Positions 49,995 to 63,900 of a stretch of DNA of 64,000 bases are shown one piece after another. The translations under genes were made by a program, and so were the position numbers. The notes under the pieces were generated by a model. That model had not been told where the DNA came from, made no database searches, and saw only the letters and a list, made by a program, of their open reading frames with translations. Every line of letters begins with the position of its first letter. Positions within the stretch are counted from its first letter, which is position 1. Source of the stretch: Glandiceps talaboti (Eukaryota > Hemichordata > Enteropneusta > Spengelidae); NCBI RefSeq assembly GCF_964340395.1, contig NC_135561.1, positions 15,615,461-15,679,460 of the forward strand, given 5' to 3'.

Positions 49995-50640
49995 TTTAGT
50001 AATAATAGTCTACATGTATGTACCCTGGGCTACTGCTAATTTGGTAGTCTAGATACAATGTTTAGTAGTGTATGTACCCTGACTACTACTAATTTGGTAG
50101 TCTAGATACAATGTTTAGTAGTCTAATGTATGTACAAAATGTACCCTGGACTTCTGCTAATTTGGTAGTCTAGATACAATGTTTAGTGGTCTGTGTACCC
50201 TGGACTACTGCTAATTTGGTAGTCTAGATACAATGTTTAGTAGTCTATGTACCCTGGACTACTACTAATTTGGTAGTCTAGATACAATGTTTAGTGGTCT
50301 GTGTACCCTGGACTACTGCTAATTTGGTACTCAATATATGATGTGTAGTAGTTTCTGTACCATACATGTACATGTAGTAGACTACTGCTAATTTGGTAGG
50401 CTGGCTACAATGTTTAAATAGTCTACATGTACATGTATGTAGTAGGCTAATGCTAATTTGGTAGTCTAGATATAAAAATGTGCAATGTGTAGTAGTGTAT
50501 GGTACATTTGTACATGTATGTTCCCTGGAGTACTGCTAATTTGGTAGGCTAGCTAAAATGTACACGTACATGTACAAAAATGTACATGTACAATGTGTAG
50601 TTACATGCAGTCTCTGTTCCCTGGACTACTGCTAATTTTA
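49995..50640. repeat. 54-bp minisatellite, RNF19 intron 1
   Basis: About ten units of CTAATTTGGTAGTCTAGATA, CAATGTTTAGTAGTCT and GTACCCTGGACTACTG; the clearest adjacent pair is 54 bases apart (50227 and 50281). Distal units are interrupted by TACATG runs. Confidence 0.92.
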
Positions 50641-52942
50641 AGACCTGTAAATGTAGGGCATACATGTACAAGACATGATTTACGGTATACGGTTCAATGC
50701 AATTTCTAATAAAATATGTATCAAGTGAAATATATCATCACTATTCTAGTCAATTTCATACATAATCATTACATATTCACTCAACAGATTAATTAAGATG
50801 GAAGCTGATTGGGCAGATTTGATCACATGACTGACATAATAAGGGAATGTACTTTGTCTACAAGGTGACTATCGTTAGTACACATACTGACCTACTTTTG
50901 ATCCAAACATTGACATTGTTAACACCTGTCACACTTCAAATCATATTTAATAACAATAAATGATGTGAATTTATTATAATGCATATTTTCTCCTGAGAAA
51001 AGGCTCTCACAATTATCAACTATTCGGTCATGAGCACCAACCTTTTTTTTTTCTTTTTTTCTTTTCTTTAAAAAAAAAAAAAAATTCTACACTGGAAATT
51101 GCTCCTAGCGATTTGCTGTTATGCAGATAATGTATCAGAGATCCATTCTGGTTTGGGACTATGTGACAGGGCTACAGTACATGTACATGTAGTATGTACA
51201 TTGTATGTTGCACACACTATACATGTACATGTACAAAATGTATCACATTGCTGTGGAACTGTCAAGGCTTTCCCAGTCAGTCCATAGGCTATCCCAGAGT
51301 CACCAGGCCCAGCAAACATACATGTAGCACCTGCGAGCTCCGTGTGACTTTTTGATTCATTACTCCAGGAGCCTGAAAAATTGTCGTTAACATATTTTCG
51401 CTTTTTTCGCTGGAAAATAAAAACGCTAAAAAAGTAGTAACTAAAATGCCTTCTTTACTGGACACAATGCACCAGTCTGGTAATTAGTAAAAATTAGTCT
51501 TTGAGAACCAGTTGAAGACTAAAATTGCAAAATTTAATTTTCTAGTAGTGAAAATATTTAGGTATATTACCTCTCATTATTCTACAAAGGAAAGGACAGT
51601 TATGATTGAATACAAGCACAATACATGTACATTTTTTGTATATCTATGAATTTATGCATTATACATGTACATTGTACATGTACAATGTAGTACATGTAGA
51701 TATACATGTACATGTGATTTTCTTTCTTTTTTTTTCTTCTTTTTTTTGGGGGGGGGGCTGACTAGAGGGGGGGGGGGTATTCATACTTTAAACAACTTTT
51801 GCACCCTTTTTGAATGTGTACCTACAAAAAATGTACTTGCATAAATACAAAAAGTACTTTGTATATTATGATTTACAATAAATTCATGTATTAATTGATG
51901 ATACGCTGTCTTGGGAGTACATCTTGAAAGGATTTGCATAAAGTAGTTACTTAACATTAGTAAAAGATAACGTTTTACGTATATTTGTACATGTTAGAAA
52001 TGTTAATATCAAATAAAACATAAAAACAGTCCTATTCATGCCGAATATGCAAAAACACAAGTAAAGATTTGATTTATGAACGACGTTTTGCTGAACACAA
52101 AATCAATCAAAAATTAATCTTGAAAATTTCAGATTTCATCGTCTACAATGTACATGTATATCTCTCCTAATAAGTCACGTTTCTCTGTCATGTGTTTGAG
52201 TCATGACACTGACATTTAAGAAGATCATCAAATACAGAAAATGTAGATCACTGCAAACTGGTTGATTACCATACTTATCATAAACACCTTATATACATAC
52301 ATGTACATATACAAGGACATTTATTAAGAGACAGACACGTGTATGGTCACATGGAACCACACTCTAGTAGAAAAAATAAGACAGTACCATAAATATCCAA
52401 TGGACAAAGAGCCTACAGACATTTAAACAAGTCTTGTCAACCTTGGCAAGTCTTTCTATGGAGCTTTTCATGGCGGTTGTCGTGTGTGACAATGATTGGC
52501 TAATTTGATGCCGGAAACCTAATACAAGTGAAGTGAATAATAAGGATTTTTTTTCTAGATAATAACTGTATAGAGAGGACATGTAATTTCCTCTGTCGTG
52601 CCTGAAGGTTTGCAAAGACTGTATGTACTAAGGAACCTTCTCTAACTTGTACTACATGTAGCTTTATACATACATACACAAGATATGCTATCCTTTGATT
52701 TTCTTGATGATGTATAAACCAATCTGATTATTATCAAATGACATGTTCATTCAACATGTAGCTATACATGTACACGTACCTGTATGCCTCCTTCTACCAT
52801 ACAAGTCATACACTCACTCAATCTGCATACATGCACACACACATCTATTACATACAAAGTAATTGTGTGTGTGCATGTACATGTACATTGTATACAGTAT
52901 GTGCGTGCATGTACAAAATGTATGCCAGCCTTGTGTATTTTC

Positions 52943-52944
<2 letters not shown>

Positions 52945-52980
<36 letters not shown>
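52945..52980. repeat. (GT)n microsatellite
   Basis: About 17 GT units followed by TTTGTG and TATG variants. Confidence 0.95.
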
Positions 52981-54127
52981 TGTTTGTGTCTGTATGTGGG
53001 TGTATGTTTGTATGTGCATGTGTGTATGATGATGTGTGTGTGAGCATGTGTGCCCACAGGTAGCAATGAATGTGTGTACACATGCTTCACTGTATGTTGG
53101 GTATACAAAATCACATAAAACAAACACTTTATAAAACAAACACTTTGCATCATCCCCACACGATTCCCTCTGATCCTATTTATTGTCCTGATTACACAAC
53201 TACAAGAATATAACATAACAGCATTTTACATAACACAAGACTACAATGTACATGTACAGCTGTATGACTATGACTCAACCCTATACAACTGTGCCACTGC
53301 AGTGCAGTGAATTCAACTTATTTATTTTTAATATCATTTACAAATGTACCAGTAGACTAATATACAAATGTAGTAATAGCACATATAGTGTTCTTTTCCT
53401 TATTCAAGGTATGGTTACAGTTACCCTGTATATGATATATACAAATGTATACTTGACTTTACATGTATACTTGACATATGCCATGAAGTGATTATTTTGG
53501 TGTCATTTATTTGAAACACAAACATATCTGAGTACACACTGCAGTGATGCAGGTGGAGCCCGACATCTGTTTTGATAGAGCTACATGTATACACCTGTTA
53601 ACAGCAATAGAGCAATGGGACTCAATAATACAATGTAACGCACCTGCTTGGAGGCAGAAGCAGTAGACAACAACACCCTTATACATGTACAGTCATACAT
53701 CATGTATAACTGTACATGTAGATGGATAGGCTTTGTTACATGTACAATGTATATCTACATATGACATCAAAGCCTAGCTGACACCATTAATGTATTGACA
53801 CTGTTTTAGTGATTCAAAAAGATACCATATTAAAGAGAAATCCTACTTTTCCAATGGAATTCATATTACTACCTGCTTGTAGCATACATAAGGATGTACA
53901 TGTACATGTATGCCACACCATCCTTGTCACGACACAAACTGATTACAAAATGCCTAGCCTTCAGCTCCAGGTATCAGGTTCCATCCATGTACATGTATAT
54001 CCTTACAGCATACTATAGAAACTAGGTGCAAACTTACAACATACATGTACATTGTACTTCATATATACAAAAAAAATGAATTAATACATGTATATAGAAA
54101 ACAGTAAAAATATATTATAAGATAACT

Positions 54128-54301
54128 AGTGTGCCCTCTGGTGATAGCCAAATTTTGTTGTTATGGATCAGTGTGATAAAAACTGGCATTTCTTGTGAGT
54201 CACCACAGGCATAGCAAGAGATAGGAGAACACTAAATTTTGGTGCGTCACTAGTAATTGTGTGCGTCAGTGGCACTTCCAATTGGCTTTTGAGGGCACAC
54301 T
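54128..54301. mobile_element. MITE family D, second full copy
   Basis: AGTGTGCCCTCTGG at the left and TTGAGGGCACACT at the right form terminal inverted repeats around a 174-base element. The interior is the inverse of 39380-39572, sharing AAAACTGGCATTTCTTGTGA. GATAAC occurs on both flanks. Confidence 0.8.
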
Positions 54302-56189
54302 GAAGATAACCTTATACGATGTAAACAATCGTGCAAACATATGTAATTCTGTGATTAGTTTTTTCCTTGCCTTGGAACAGAAAAATATTTTTTTAATTTG
54401 ACTACATATTAATTTCCAGAGTAGGAACTTTATACTTTACAGAGAGCCTGAACATACCAATTTATATATCAAAAACACTGGAGAATTGTAAACTTACACA
54501 AGATGCAACAGGTTTTTCTCATCCAGAAACTAAAGATAAATGTACATGAATGCTAAAAATTACTTCTAAAAAGACAAGTGTATCTGTTCATTACTGACAA
54601 TGCTCAATTTTATCTATACTTACACGTACAGGTGACAAGATTAAATCTTGAGCAAAAGCTTGGTTTTGAACCTGGCACTCATATGTTAGTTTGACTTGAA
54701 TAAATACCTTTACATGGTAGAACTCAATGAAAATTCAAATTATATAAATTATTATTCCTAATGTAGTAACTACGAAACAAAAATATAAAAATAGATTTTT
54801 TGAAAACAAACAAGACAGCCCCATAATTGGTATGTTCCCTATTCACTGCCATGGTTACTGGTTAGTGAGATACTAATTAATGCAAGTATTTACTAATCAT
54901 GTGTTACTTACGGAGTGTTTTTTCTTCTATTTTCTATGAGATACTAGAATATTACTTTATTTTTTCATTCAGACAGAATTCCTATATTGTGAATGTTTCA
55001 TTTTCACAGATTTTAATGTTAATTAATTGTTATATTGTGTTCTCTACTAATAAGGGATTTTACATCTCGTTGCAGATCTTGCGAGATATGCAAATAATAT
55101 GCCTAGCAACAACGGTTGTCAAAGATGTGATTATGGTCGTGCTTTTCACTGTGGCCATGTGTGATGACGATATAAACAACAAACAGTGTTGCTAAGCGTT
55201 TGACACTTTTAGCTTGACCACCCTTGAGTTGTTGCTATGGATGTACATTGTACTGGCTCACGGGGAACACATGAGATCTGTCGTGAGATGAAAAACGGCT
55301 AATTCAAATTGTACACTTTGTTAATGTTTTCTTCCTCAGCAACCATAGTACTTGTTGGAAAATAACTGCAAAACGTAGTTTAACAAATTCCAGAAAAACC
55401 GTTTCATACATTTGTAAATCCTTTAATATATACATTTATAAGATACATGTAATCCTGGAATAATGAAACTGATTTTTGAGGTTTATATGTGCAGTCCTAT
55501 AGTACTATATATACATGTACTCATGTGTTTAGAAATACCACAAAAGAAGAACAGAAGCCCTACAAAATGAAATGCTGCAAAATGATGATAATCTCTATGA
55601 ATGCTGCAAAGTGATCATCTCCTGAAACTAACCCATGATGATCACTTGATTACATCTCCTGTAACCATAAAGGGATGATTGCACAATGTCGCACAAGCTA
55701 AATTGCCGAACTTTGATTGTTTGGGTCAACAACAACCTCCCACCCCACCCCCACCCCCTCCCTTAAACAAACATTCAAAAGTGCGACATCAACAAGTTTA
55801 TATGTGATGTAAAGTTTGATGAAAATTGTAGCAGCCACACCACTATGATCTATGCAATAAAAGATGATGATAAACCCTTTAAAATATTACCAGAAACCCA
55901 GCACTTTATATCACATTAGGAATAAATTTTAATGAACTTATCAACATCTCAGTAGTAAATACAGAAGCTATTAGCATTGACATCACAATATGAAAGTTTT
56001 TGAAATTTGGTCAGAAGTCAAATGCAAAAATTAAGCAGCAATTGCACTGACGCCAGACCCTCCCCCCCCCCCCCCTTAAAGGAACGAAGTTCGTTTATTG
56101 AGCTTGTGTGACATTGTGTGATGACATCACAGACTACAAGTACTATAAAATTAGGTCTATTTTCAAAAATTTCAACTGAAGACTTAAAA

Positions 56190-56775
56190 TAAAAGTAAAA
56201 GTCACCTTTGAAAGAAATTTTTTGATTTCACAAAAGAAGCCCTACAAATGCTTCCTGCTTCCCTGCAACTATGATGCTGATGCCATCACAAACTAGTAAA
56301 AGTACAAAAAGGTACAATAATACCTAAAAAATCTGTTTTAACTGAAGACTATTAAAATGAAACCAGTAGCCTTTGAAAGAAATTTTGATTTCACAAAAGA
56401 AGCCCTATAAATGCTTCCTGCTTCCTTGCAACAATGATGCTGATGCCATCACAAACTAAAAGTATAAAAAGGTACATTTTTTGTACAATAATACCTATAA
56501 AATCTGTTTTAACTGAAGACTAAAATGAAACCAGTAGCCTTTGAAAGAAATTTTGATTTCACAAAAGAAGCCCTACAAATGCTTCCAAGCAAGATATTCC
56601 TGGAACTACTAGTACATGCTGATTATATTACAATCTAAATCTTTTCTTAAAAGTACTATATACTGTACTATATATGTATATATCTTCATAGAAGGCGAAC
56701 ATGAGACCAGTAGCCATTTTGATTTCATGTTTTGATTTCACAAAAGAAGCCCTACAAATACCTCTACGTAAAAGA
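56190..56775. repeat. 160-180-bp tandem array upstream of RNF19
   Basis: Four units marked by TTTGATTTCACAAAAGAAGC at about 56221, 56384, 56552 and 56731, with CTTTGAAAGAAATTTTGATT and TGATGCTGATGCCATCACA inside. A relic of the motif occurs near 55537. Confidence 0.88.
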
Positions 56776-57039
56776 AATCCCCTGAACCTAATCCACAATG
56801 GTGACATAGCACATTTTAAGCATTATAATGGACATCAACGTGTTTTACTGTGAAAGAATAAAATGAAATATGGTCTAATGGTAGATATTCCATCTTTACT
56901 CCACAAGATTTAACTATCTTTCATGCGTGTCTGTTAGCATTTCTCTAGGAACAACACAGATATTAGGTATTATAAGATTAAAATGTGGGTTTTTTTCAGA
57001 GGTGAAATATAAAATGTCTGTTATTGTGGTTTCTGAACG

Positions 57040-57300
57040 TAATTACTGTTTCATTTACCCATTCGTGCTAAATCACCTATTTATGCTCTGAGTTTGGAAT
57101 TACTATAAATTTGATTCCAGAGCAAGGAAGTAACGTTTTTTTCGGTTGCAGTTATTATTTTGGCACTGGATACTGGATATTGAATGTAACTAATTAACAT
57201 GAAACCATTCATGCTACTGTAAATCACTTATTTATGCTCTGAGTTTGGAATTACAAAAAAAATTTATTCCAGCCCAAGGAAACAGCGTTGTACATGTACT
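57040..57300. repeat. Degenerate duplication
   Basis: TTTATGCTCTGAGTTTGGAA with flanking AAATCACYTATTTATG and ATTCCAG..CAAGGAA occurs at about 57080 and 57231, a spacing near 150 bases. Confidence 0.75.
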
Positions 57301-57369
57301 AGTTATTGTTTATATAATGAATGTCTTTTATACCAGGCACAAGCCAAGATGAACAAAAAATATGGAATA

Positions 57370-57727
57370 TACAAGTATACGATATATTCCATATTTCTTG
57401 TTCATCTTCAAATCTTGGCTCGTGTACTAAACTCTGGTCATTCTATGTCACGACAACGCATGTCTACATCATGGTTCTGCTGTGTTCGAAATAAAATATG
57501 ACAAGAGACAAAACATTCAAAATTACTATTAGTTTCACTGATTTTACTTTGATATTACTGGCACTGGTATGATTATGTTATTCTCCAATATTTTTCTTCA
57601 TTCAGCCGGAAAATACTCGTGACCTAAGGGTTATCACTACTCGACTAGCGACTGGTAGTGACAAAGCCCCCTTAGGGCACTCGTATTTTCCTTGGCTGAA
57701 GGAAGAAAAAATATTGGGGAATAACAA
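57370..57727. mobile_element. Palindromic element family C, copy 2
   Basis: Inverted relative to copy 1 at 25922. The hairpin pairs TTATTCTCCAATATTTTTCT (57580) with AAAAAATATTGGGGAATAAC (57707-57727). On its left, GTGCCAGTAATATCAAAGTA (reverse strand) and about 200 further bases also match copy 1, and a second palindrome around TATGGAATATAC lies at 57340-57410. Confidence 0.75.
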
Positions 57728-58534
57728 CTGATGACATCATAACCTACATGCATACACCCACACACAGGGCATGTCACCATCTATCTACATTGTTTATGTA
57801 ACTGCCTGTCTCTGGAAGTATTTCCATGGTGGAAGCTACCATTAGTAATATAAGAATAAGTGTTAGTCAATATCAAACAATGTGTTAATTTATTTTAAGG
57901 GTGCCCACACCTCCAAAGTCATGAAGTACATACTGTAAAATACACTTTGATAAATGAGAAAGAAATGAGATTGCCAATGAATACACAAACAACACAAGTC
58001 CAAAGATGGGAAAACTCGTTTACAGTAATCAAACGAGTTTAAAAAGACTGATTACTTAAAATTTCTTCTTCAATTGTTACGATATATAACTTAGGACCTT
58101 TGTCTATTGTTTGATGATACAAATGAAATGTGTTAATCAGACGGTGTTTGTGTCATCGCGACAGACCCCCCCCCCCCCGCACTCTGTTGTTCTCAGAGAT
58201 GACTTGCATGTTAACATGGTAACTTAGACTTGGCTTTGACGGTCACATGAGTTTCCTAGTCTTTGTGTTGACCGACTATCCATTCAAATAGAAACGTTTC
58301 TCCATGAATGTTGTTACCGACAGCGATGTGCTGAACAACAAGTGATATTATCAAAATAGAACGTCGCTAAAACTCAGACAGGAACGTAAGTAGACAATTT
58401 GGAACACAATAAACCACCATAATATATCATATTCGGTTAAACTGAAAGCTAAATAAGAGATAAAACAGGTAATGACTACAATAACCTTGAACAAGTATGT
58501 CCCGACTTGACTTCGTATCTCTTATCGGACTCAC

Positions 58535-58850
58535 CTGTGTCGCTGTGTGGTGTGTACAACTCGTCGACTGCGAAGACTCCGGTAGCTGTCGACAAAAGAA
58601 ACGGTACCAGTTGACAGGTTATACGCGGCTTGTTTTGTTTTTTTCTAGCTAGACTAACCTTATAAGTATTAAAGTATACCTCTGACTTAAAATCAATAAG
58701 CTGTTTCACCCGTTTCTGTGCATAAATATCTATTTTTCCTGATCGGTAAGCCGAAAGCAGTCCTGTTTCCGTTCTATAAATGACGTCAGTCAATTTCCCA
58801 TGGTGCTTCAAGGGTTAACTCATTCAAACTTCCGGCAATTCTGAAGGGGT
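58535..58850 (-). promoter_or_regulatory. RNF19: Candidate RNF19 promoter and untranslated first exon
   Basis: On the minus strand CGACACAG|GTGAGTCC is a consensus donor in a locally less AT-rich segment. This is the strongest unmatched donor upstream of the RNF19 start codon, whose exon begins with an acceptor. The interval also has an open frame of 111 codons (58811-58476) that reads through the donor and lacks any recognisable domain, so I treat it as non-coding. No TATA box is evident. Confidence 0.35.
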
Positions 58851-59105
58851 GGTAGGATGAATCAACTGTGGTGGGTACAGTATGCAGTACTGATCGTACT
58901 TTTTGAAAATACTATACTAGTATACTAGTAAGAAAGTGATGTGTGATCGGTATACACGTAATATGGTAGCAAGGGAGTGTTGTAATACGTGTAATAATGC
59001 AGTCACCAAATATGGGTGGCTTCCTGTGCCCAAAATACGGAAACGTTTCCGGTTCTAGCAGCGTCCACGTCAAGTTACTATGTATGGCATAACAATGTGT
59101 CGTGC

Positions 59106-59249
<144 letters not shown>

Positions 59250-59375
59250 AAAGTTGCTTGTATATTTGTTTATTCTTTGCAATTCAAGTGAGCCTTGTAT
59301 TTTCCATTTTTGTTTTTTCATGATTTGTACTATTAAAACACTCTCATAGACTGCTTGTATGTAGAAGTATTAAAA

Positions 59376-59515
59376 ATTGATTGATTGATTGAGCGGATTG
59401 ATTGATTGAATGACTGACTGATTGATTGATTGAATGACTGACTGACTGATTGATTGATTGATTGATTGATTGATTACTTGATTGATTGATTGATTGATTA
59501 CTTACTTATTACTCA
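59376..59515. repeat. (TTGA)n microsatellite
   Basis: TTGA units with GACTGACTGA and TTACTTGA variants over about 140 bases. Confidence 0.95.
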
Positions 59516-59737
59516 TCAGTAAAGAGACATTGGATCTGAAAATTAGTGGTCAATATTGTAGGTTGTATAGTTGCAAATTAAACTCGGGTGAAAGATAGGT
59601 TTTGAATTTGTCTGATTATGTTAAAACTACTCTAGTTGAAACTGGAGTATATCAGTTTTCAATTACAATAATTAGATATTGATCATGTTAACCAGTGGTT
59701 AATATTATCCATAAGCAGTACGGAAATCGTGGTCACC

Positions 59738-59840
59738 GTTGAGGGCGCTGATTTTTGGGTGCGGACACAAAAATCAATTTGATTTGATTTATTTTACAGC
59801 TACAAGAATACGTTTACCCACAGCCACAGGCGATGTTCAT
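59738..59840. repeat. Dispersed repeat family B, copy 2
   Basis: Inverse match to 14110-14215, with GAGGGCGCTGATTTTTGGGT and TTTGATTTGATTTATTTTAC. The rest of the space up to 60250 is unremarkable AT-rich DNA. Confidence 0.75.
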
Positions 59841-60251
59841 GATGTCAATATTACGAGTAAGTTATGAATTATAAATGCTATGGTAAATAAGTTACTGCAA
59901 CCTCCAATTGTAAATGTACAGGCAAAGTAAAAGTCACAATATAGCCAACAAGCACTAGCACTGTTTCCAAGATGTGGTAACTACATAAAACCAGACATTT
60001 TGGCCACATTTACATGTTAACGAGCGCCCCATTTCGCTTTGAATACACATTTTCCCATTTTTGCCAATTTTTACTGCGAAACTTCTTGTTGGATATATCA
60101 TATATGAAGAAAAGTGAGACATTATGTTCATCACTTCTGAAGTGACAAGTTTTCAGGTGATGGCTACTAGCCCATGGCAACGACGACAGCATGCCCGCAA
60201 GTGCACTTCCAGCAACAATGGGAATAAACGACCCACTAGTACTGCAATTAC

Positions 60252-60427
<176 letters not shown>

Positions 60428-60520
60428 ACCGTACCAGAAATTAATCCATGATATATAATACGTGGCATATTTAAATTATACAATATCTTTTAATAATATA
60501 TGTCGAAAATGGATTAAAAA

Positions 60521-60688
60521 TTAAAGACTACCATCTGTAAATTGATTTATAAAACCATAGAATTCGTTGACTTTTGAATATATCCCAGGTAGGCGTGGTC
60601 GAGCACAACCATATCCCCAGCTGATTATTCCGTACAAGTGCCATCGATTATCATCTAGTTGACACATCAAAGGACCACCGCTATCACC
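60521..60688 (-). CDS. Protease last exon: catalytic Ser and stop
   Basis: Begins GDSGGPLMCQLDDNRWHLYG, then IISWGYGCARPRLPGIYSKV and a short tail, with TAA at 60523-60521. Gly residues at 216 and 226 equivalents keep the specificity pocket open, consistent with trypsin-like cleavage. Acceptor TGTTACCAG. Confidence 0.95.
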   Translation of the reverse strand, partial: GDSGGPLMCQLDDNRWHLYGIISWGYGCARPRLPGIYSKVNEFYGFINQFTDGSL

Positions 60689-60876
60689 CTGGTAACAAAA
60701 TAATATACAAATAAATGCGTTTAATATAGGATAGCATACAGGCAGGCAGGTAGACAGGCACGCACGCGTACGTACATACGTACACACACATCCACACACA
60801 CATATACATATAGACAGACAGACAACTAGACATGCATACATACATACATACATACATACATACATACATACATACA

Positions 60877-60908
<32 letters not shown>

Positions 60909-63900
60909 CATACATTACCTTAGTTTACCTTAGTTACACCCCATCTGACCAAAACCCGACGTAAAGGTTATAGTTTAATATTCAGTTCGACCTACTATCT
61001 CCGTTTTTGCTAGTACATTGACGTCTTGTTTTATATATTGGCGTTTTCGCCAATACTTGGGTAGCAACCAAGACAAACTCCTGAACATGTAATACAGTTC
61101 AAGCAAAAGAAAATTAAAAAATTTAGGTAGTAAACAAATATACACCGACCATCATATCGGAATTTAGTTAAATTTTAATTATGTTGGATTAGACCCATCA
61201 ATGAAATGGTTGCTCTATAAACTAATTAACCACTGGGCAATTAATTGAGATTTGTGCACACCTCGCAGGCATCAACACCACCAAGTTCTTGACCAGCACA
61301 GAACATCCTTGATGTCAGAGGGTCACTGCTGGTCCATTCACTAATGTATTCCCGACAGTCTTCCCATGATACAATGGGAACACTTGCTTCTATCACCGTA
61401 CTTGTGTAATCTCCTGTAATAAAAGATGACATAAGTATTATAGAAAAACTGTGGGTCTTTATTATACCCATTGTATATTTTGTGCAAACATAGGATACAC
61501 CGTTCTACTGTATCAAATTAGAAATTATATGCACATCGCTGTTAAAAGAATAATGAAATTATGCAATAATATCACAAAACACGTTTAAAAAAAAATATTT
61601 TTCAAATGATTGAAAATATAAACAATCATTTCACGCAACGCTGATTTCGTCGCTTTCACGTGATGCAAAAGGGATTGGCATCATAAACAGTGCATGACTT
61701 AGAGGAACATGTATAATATATTGATAGGGCTGGCTAAAAAAATGAAATATTACTATAAGAACAGGTCTCGCGTTATTCTCACATACAGCAATCGACAAAC
61801 TAGCACACATATGGTTCAGAGTAACAACCCCCCCCCCCCCATCATTGAAACCGTGATTCAGAGTACCACACCACCCCCTCCTCCTCATTGAAACCAGAGA
61901 TTTAAGTGGCATGGTTTAGAGCCTGTAACACACATCCATCATTAAAAACACCATTCAATCAAGTAACACCCCCCCCCTCCCCTCCATCATTGAAACCATT
62001 GATAAAGACATTTTCGTAGTATTGTTAAAATATACCACACATGTACCATCAAAACATGCACAAAAGTGGATGCAACTAAGCAAGACACATCGGACGTCAA
62101 TAAACCCCCACCCCTATCCCAGCCCCCTCCCATCATTGACACAATTGATAGACATGGTTCTGATGTGAAAGTCAAGGGATCAAATTATTGAAATGCATTG
62201 AACAGACGATATAGACTTGGCTATCTGGCTAGATATACTGGCTCAAACGAACAAAAATCTCAAGAACGCAGATAGCTATACGTCTGTGACCAAAGATATA
62301 CAAGGCATCAATAACAACCAGGAGCCACTCCCAACCCACCATTGAAACAACTGATGAACACCGATTTTGATGTTAGATTGTTGAAATAAACAACAAAGCA
62401 TCAACAAATAAACAAGACGTGGATGAAATTGAAACTACGATAAAATTTACTTTTTTCTTACCAGTTTCTGTTGTCTTTCCCCACCCAACTATAGTGCAAA
62501 CCGTGTCTTCAGCAACTGTCAGATCAGAAGGCGGTAAACAGATCGGGTAAACGTAATCATCATACACGACACTCTCTTGCAATTTCAACACCGCCAAATC
62601 GTAGTCGTGGTCATTGCCAACATACATCGGGTGTTGGACTGCTGTCTTCACACGGATACTAGATAGCGATGCCGAGGAACTAATATTAGATGTTCCAAAC
62701 ACTACAAATAGTTCTTCTATACTGCAAAAAGAAAACCAAAAAGATACAGAAATACGCACTTGCAGTTCTAGATATTTACCCTATATACATATACGTTTGC
62801 ACATTGTCCATGTTTTAATTACATGTATTGCTTTGTTCTCCATCGTGATGAGCGCTTTAATATATATAATCATATATATCACGGAAAACTTTGCCAAGCG
62901 GCATTAGACATATCTTTACGTAAATATTTACGCCATGAACAAGTTTCCCACTGATGCCTTTAATAGTTAAAGAGTTGTGGCTTTTTAATTCTTGATAATC
63001 AGGGAAGTTGTACATTTTGCAAGAACTTGAATAAGTCAGAGTCCCTGTACTGTGCAACAAAGGTGCTTTAAATTTAGCCGCAAAAAGTTTACCTTCCAGA
63101 CAAACCTAATTCCAAGTATAGTATCACTTGTGAGAATCTAACATTGACTAAAACCAGGGACGTATAAACTGTTTATACGACGCGTCCCTGCTAAAACTGA
63201 GTAATTAGAAAATGCAAATTACTCAAAGTTTATACCATTATCCCCTGATAGGGGTGTTTTACTTACACTTCATCCTTCAAACAGTGAGCAGCCGTGAGAA
63301 CTAATTGGGGTTCTATGAGCGTAGCACCACAGAAATGACCATCGTCGTCATTCTGTAAGGACACCAGCCATGGCCAGTCACCTTCCCATGCCGTAGAGCC
63401 TCCCACGATTCTCGGTGCTGGCTGCGGATCACTTTTTGGTCGAATGCCACAACCTAGAAAATATTAGCGTGCCCTGAGTTAACCTGCAAATTTATTTGTT
63501 GTGTTGCGTTGTGTTGTGTTGTGTTGCGTTGCGTTGTGTTGTGTTGTGTTGTGCTGTGCTGTGCTGTGCTGTGCTGTGTTGTGTTGCGTTGCGTTGCGTT
63601 GCGTTGTGTTGTGTTGTGTTGGGCTGGGCTGGGCTGGGCTGTGCTGTGTTGTTGTTTCTGTACGTTTCACTTGGCATTGAGATTTCTCCTTCATCCATTT
63701 CAACAGCTCGCAAGAACTCAATGAATATTAAACAACGCGCGTGATTGCACATCACTAACAATTAATAATTCAATCAACTTGCCTCTGGGTAGGCCACGTG
63801 ACGTGGAATGTTGCTGTTGTGTGTTTGGTGAGGTTAAGGACGACGACACTGTATTAGAACCGGACGGAGAGTCAGTGGCTGAGGAGTATGATGACGTCAT

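Larger units (their letters stand above)
48278..58534 (-). other. RNF19: Inferred RNF19 5' UTR intron
   Basis: The acceptor CATTTCAG directly before the start codon shows that the 5' UTR is spliced. The best upstream donor on this strand is CAG|GTGAGT at 58535/58534, which would give a 10.3-kb first intron. The interval is AT-rich, with TACATG clusters, minisatellites and MITEs, and no coding exon with matching splice sites. Confidence 0.45.

Noticed and set aside
58476-58811. Open frame of 111 codons on the minus strand
   Set aside because: No recognisable domain; it crosses a consensus donor in the probable RNF19 untranslated first exon, so it is more likely UTR plus intron.
63497-63655. 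Interstitial telomere-like repeat
   Set aside because: The unit is GTGTT/GCGTT/GGGCT, not TTAGGG or a known telomeric variant.
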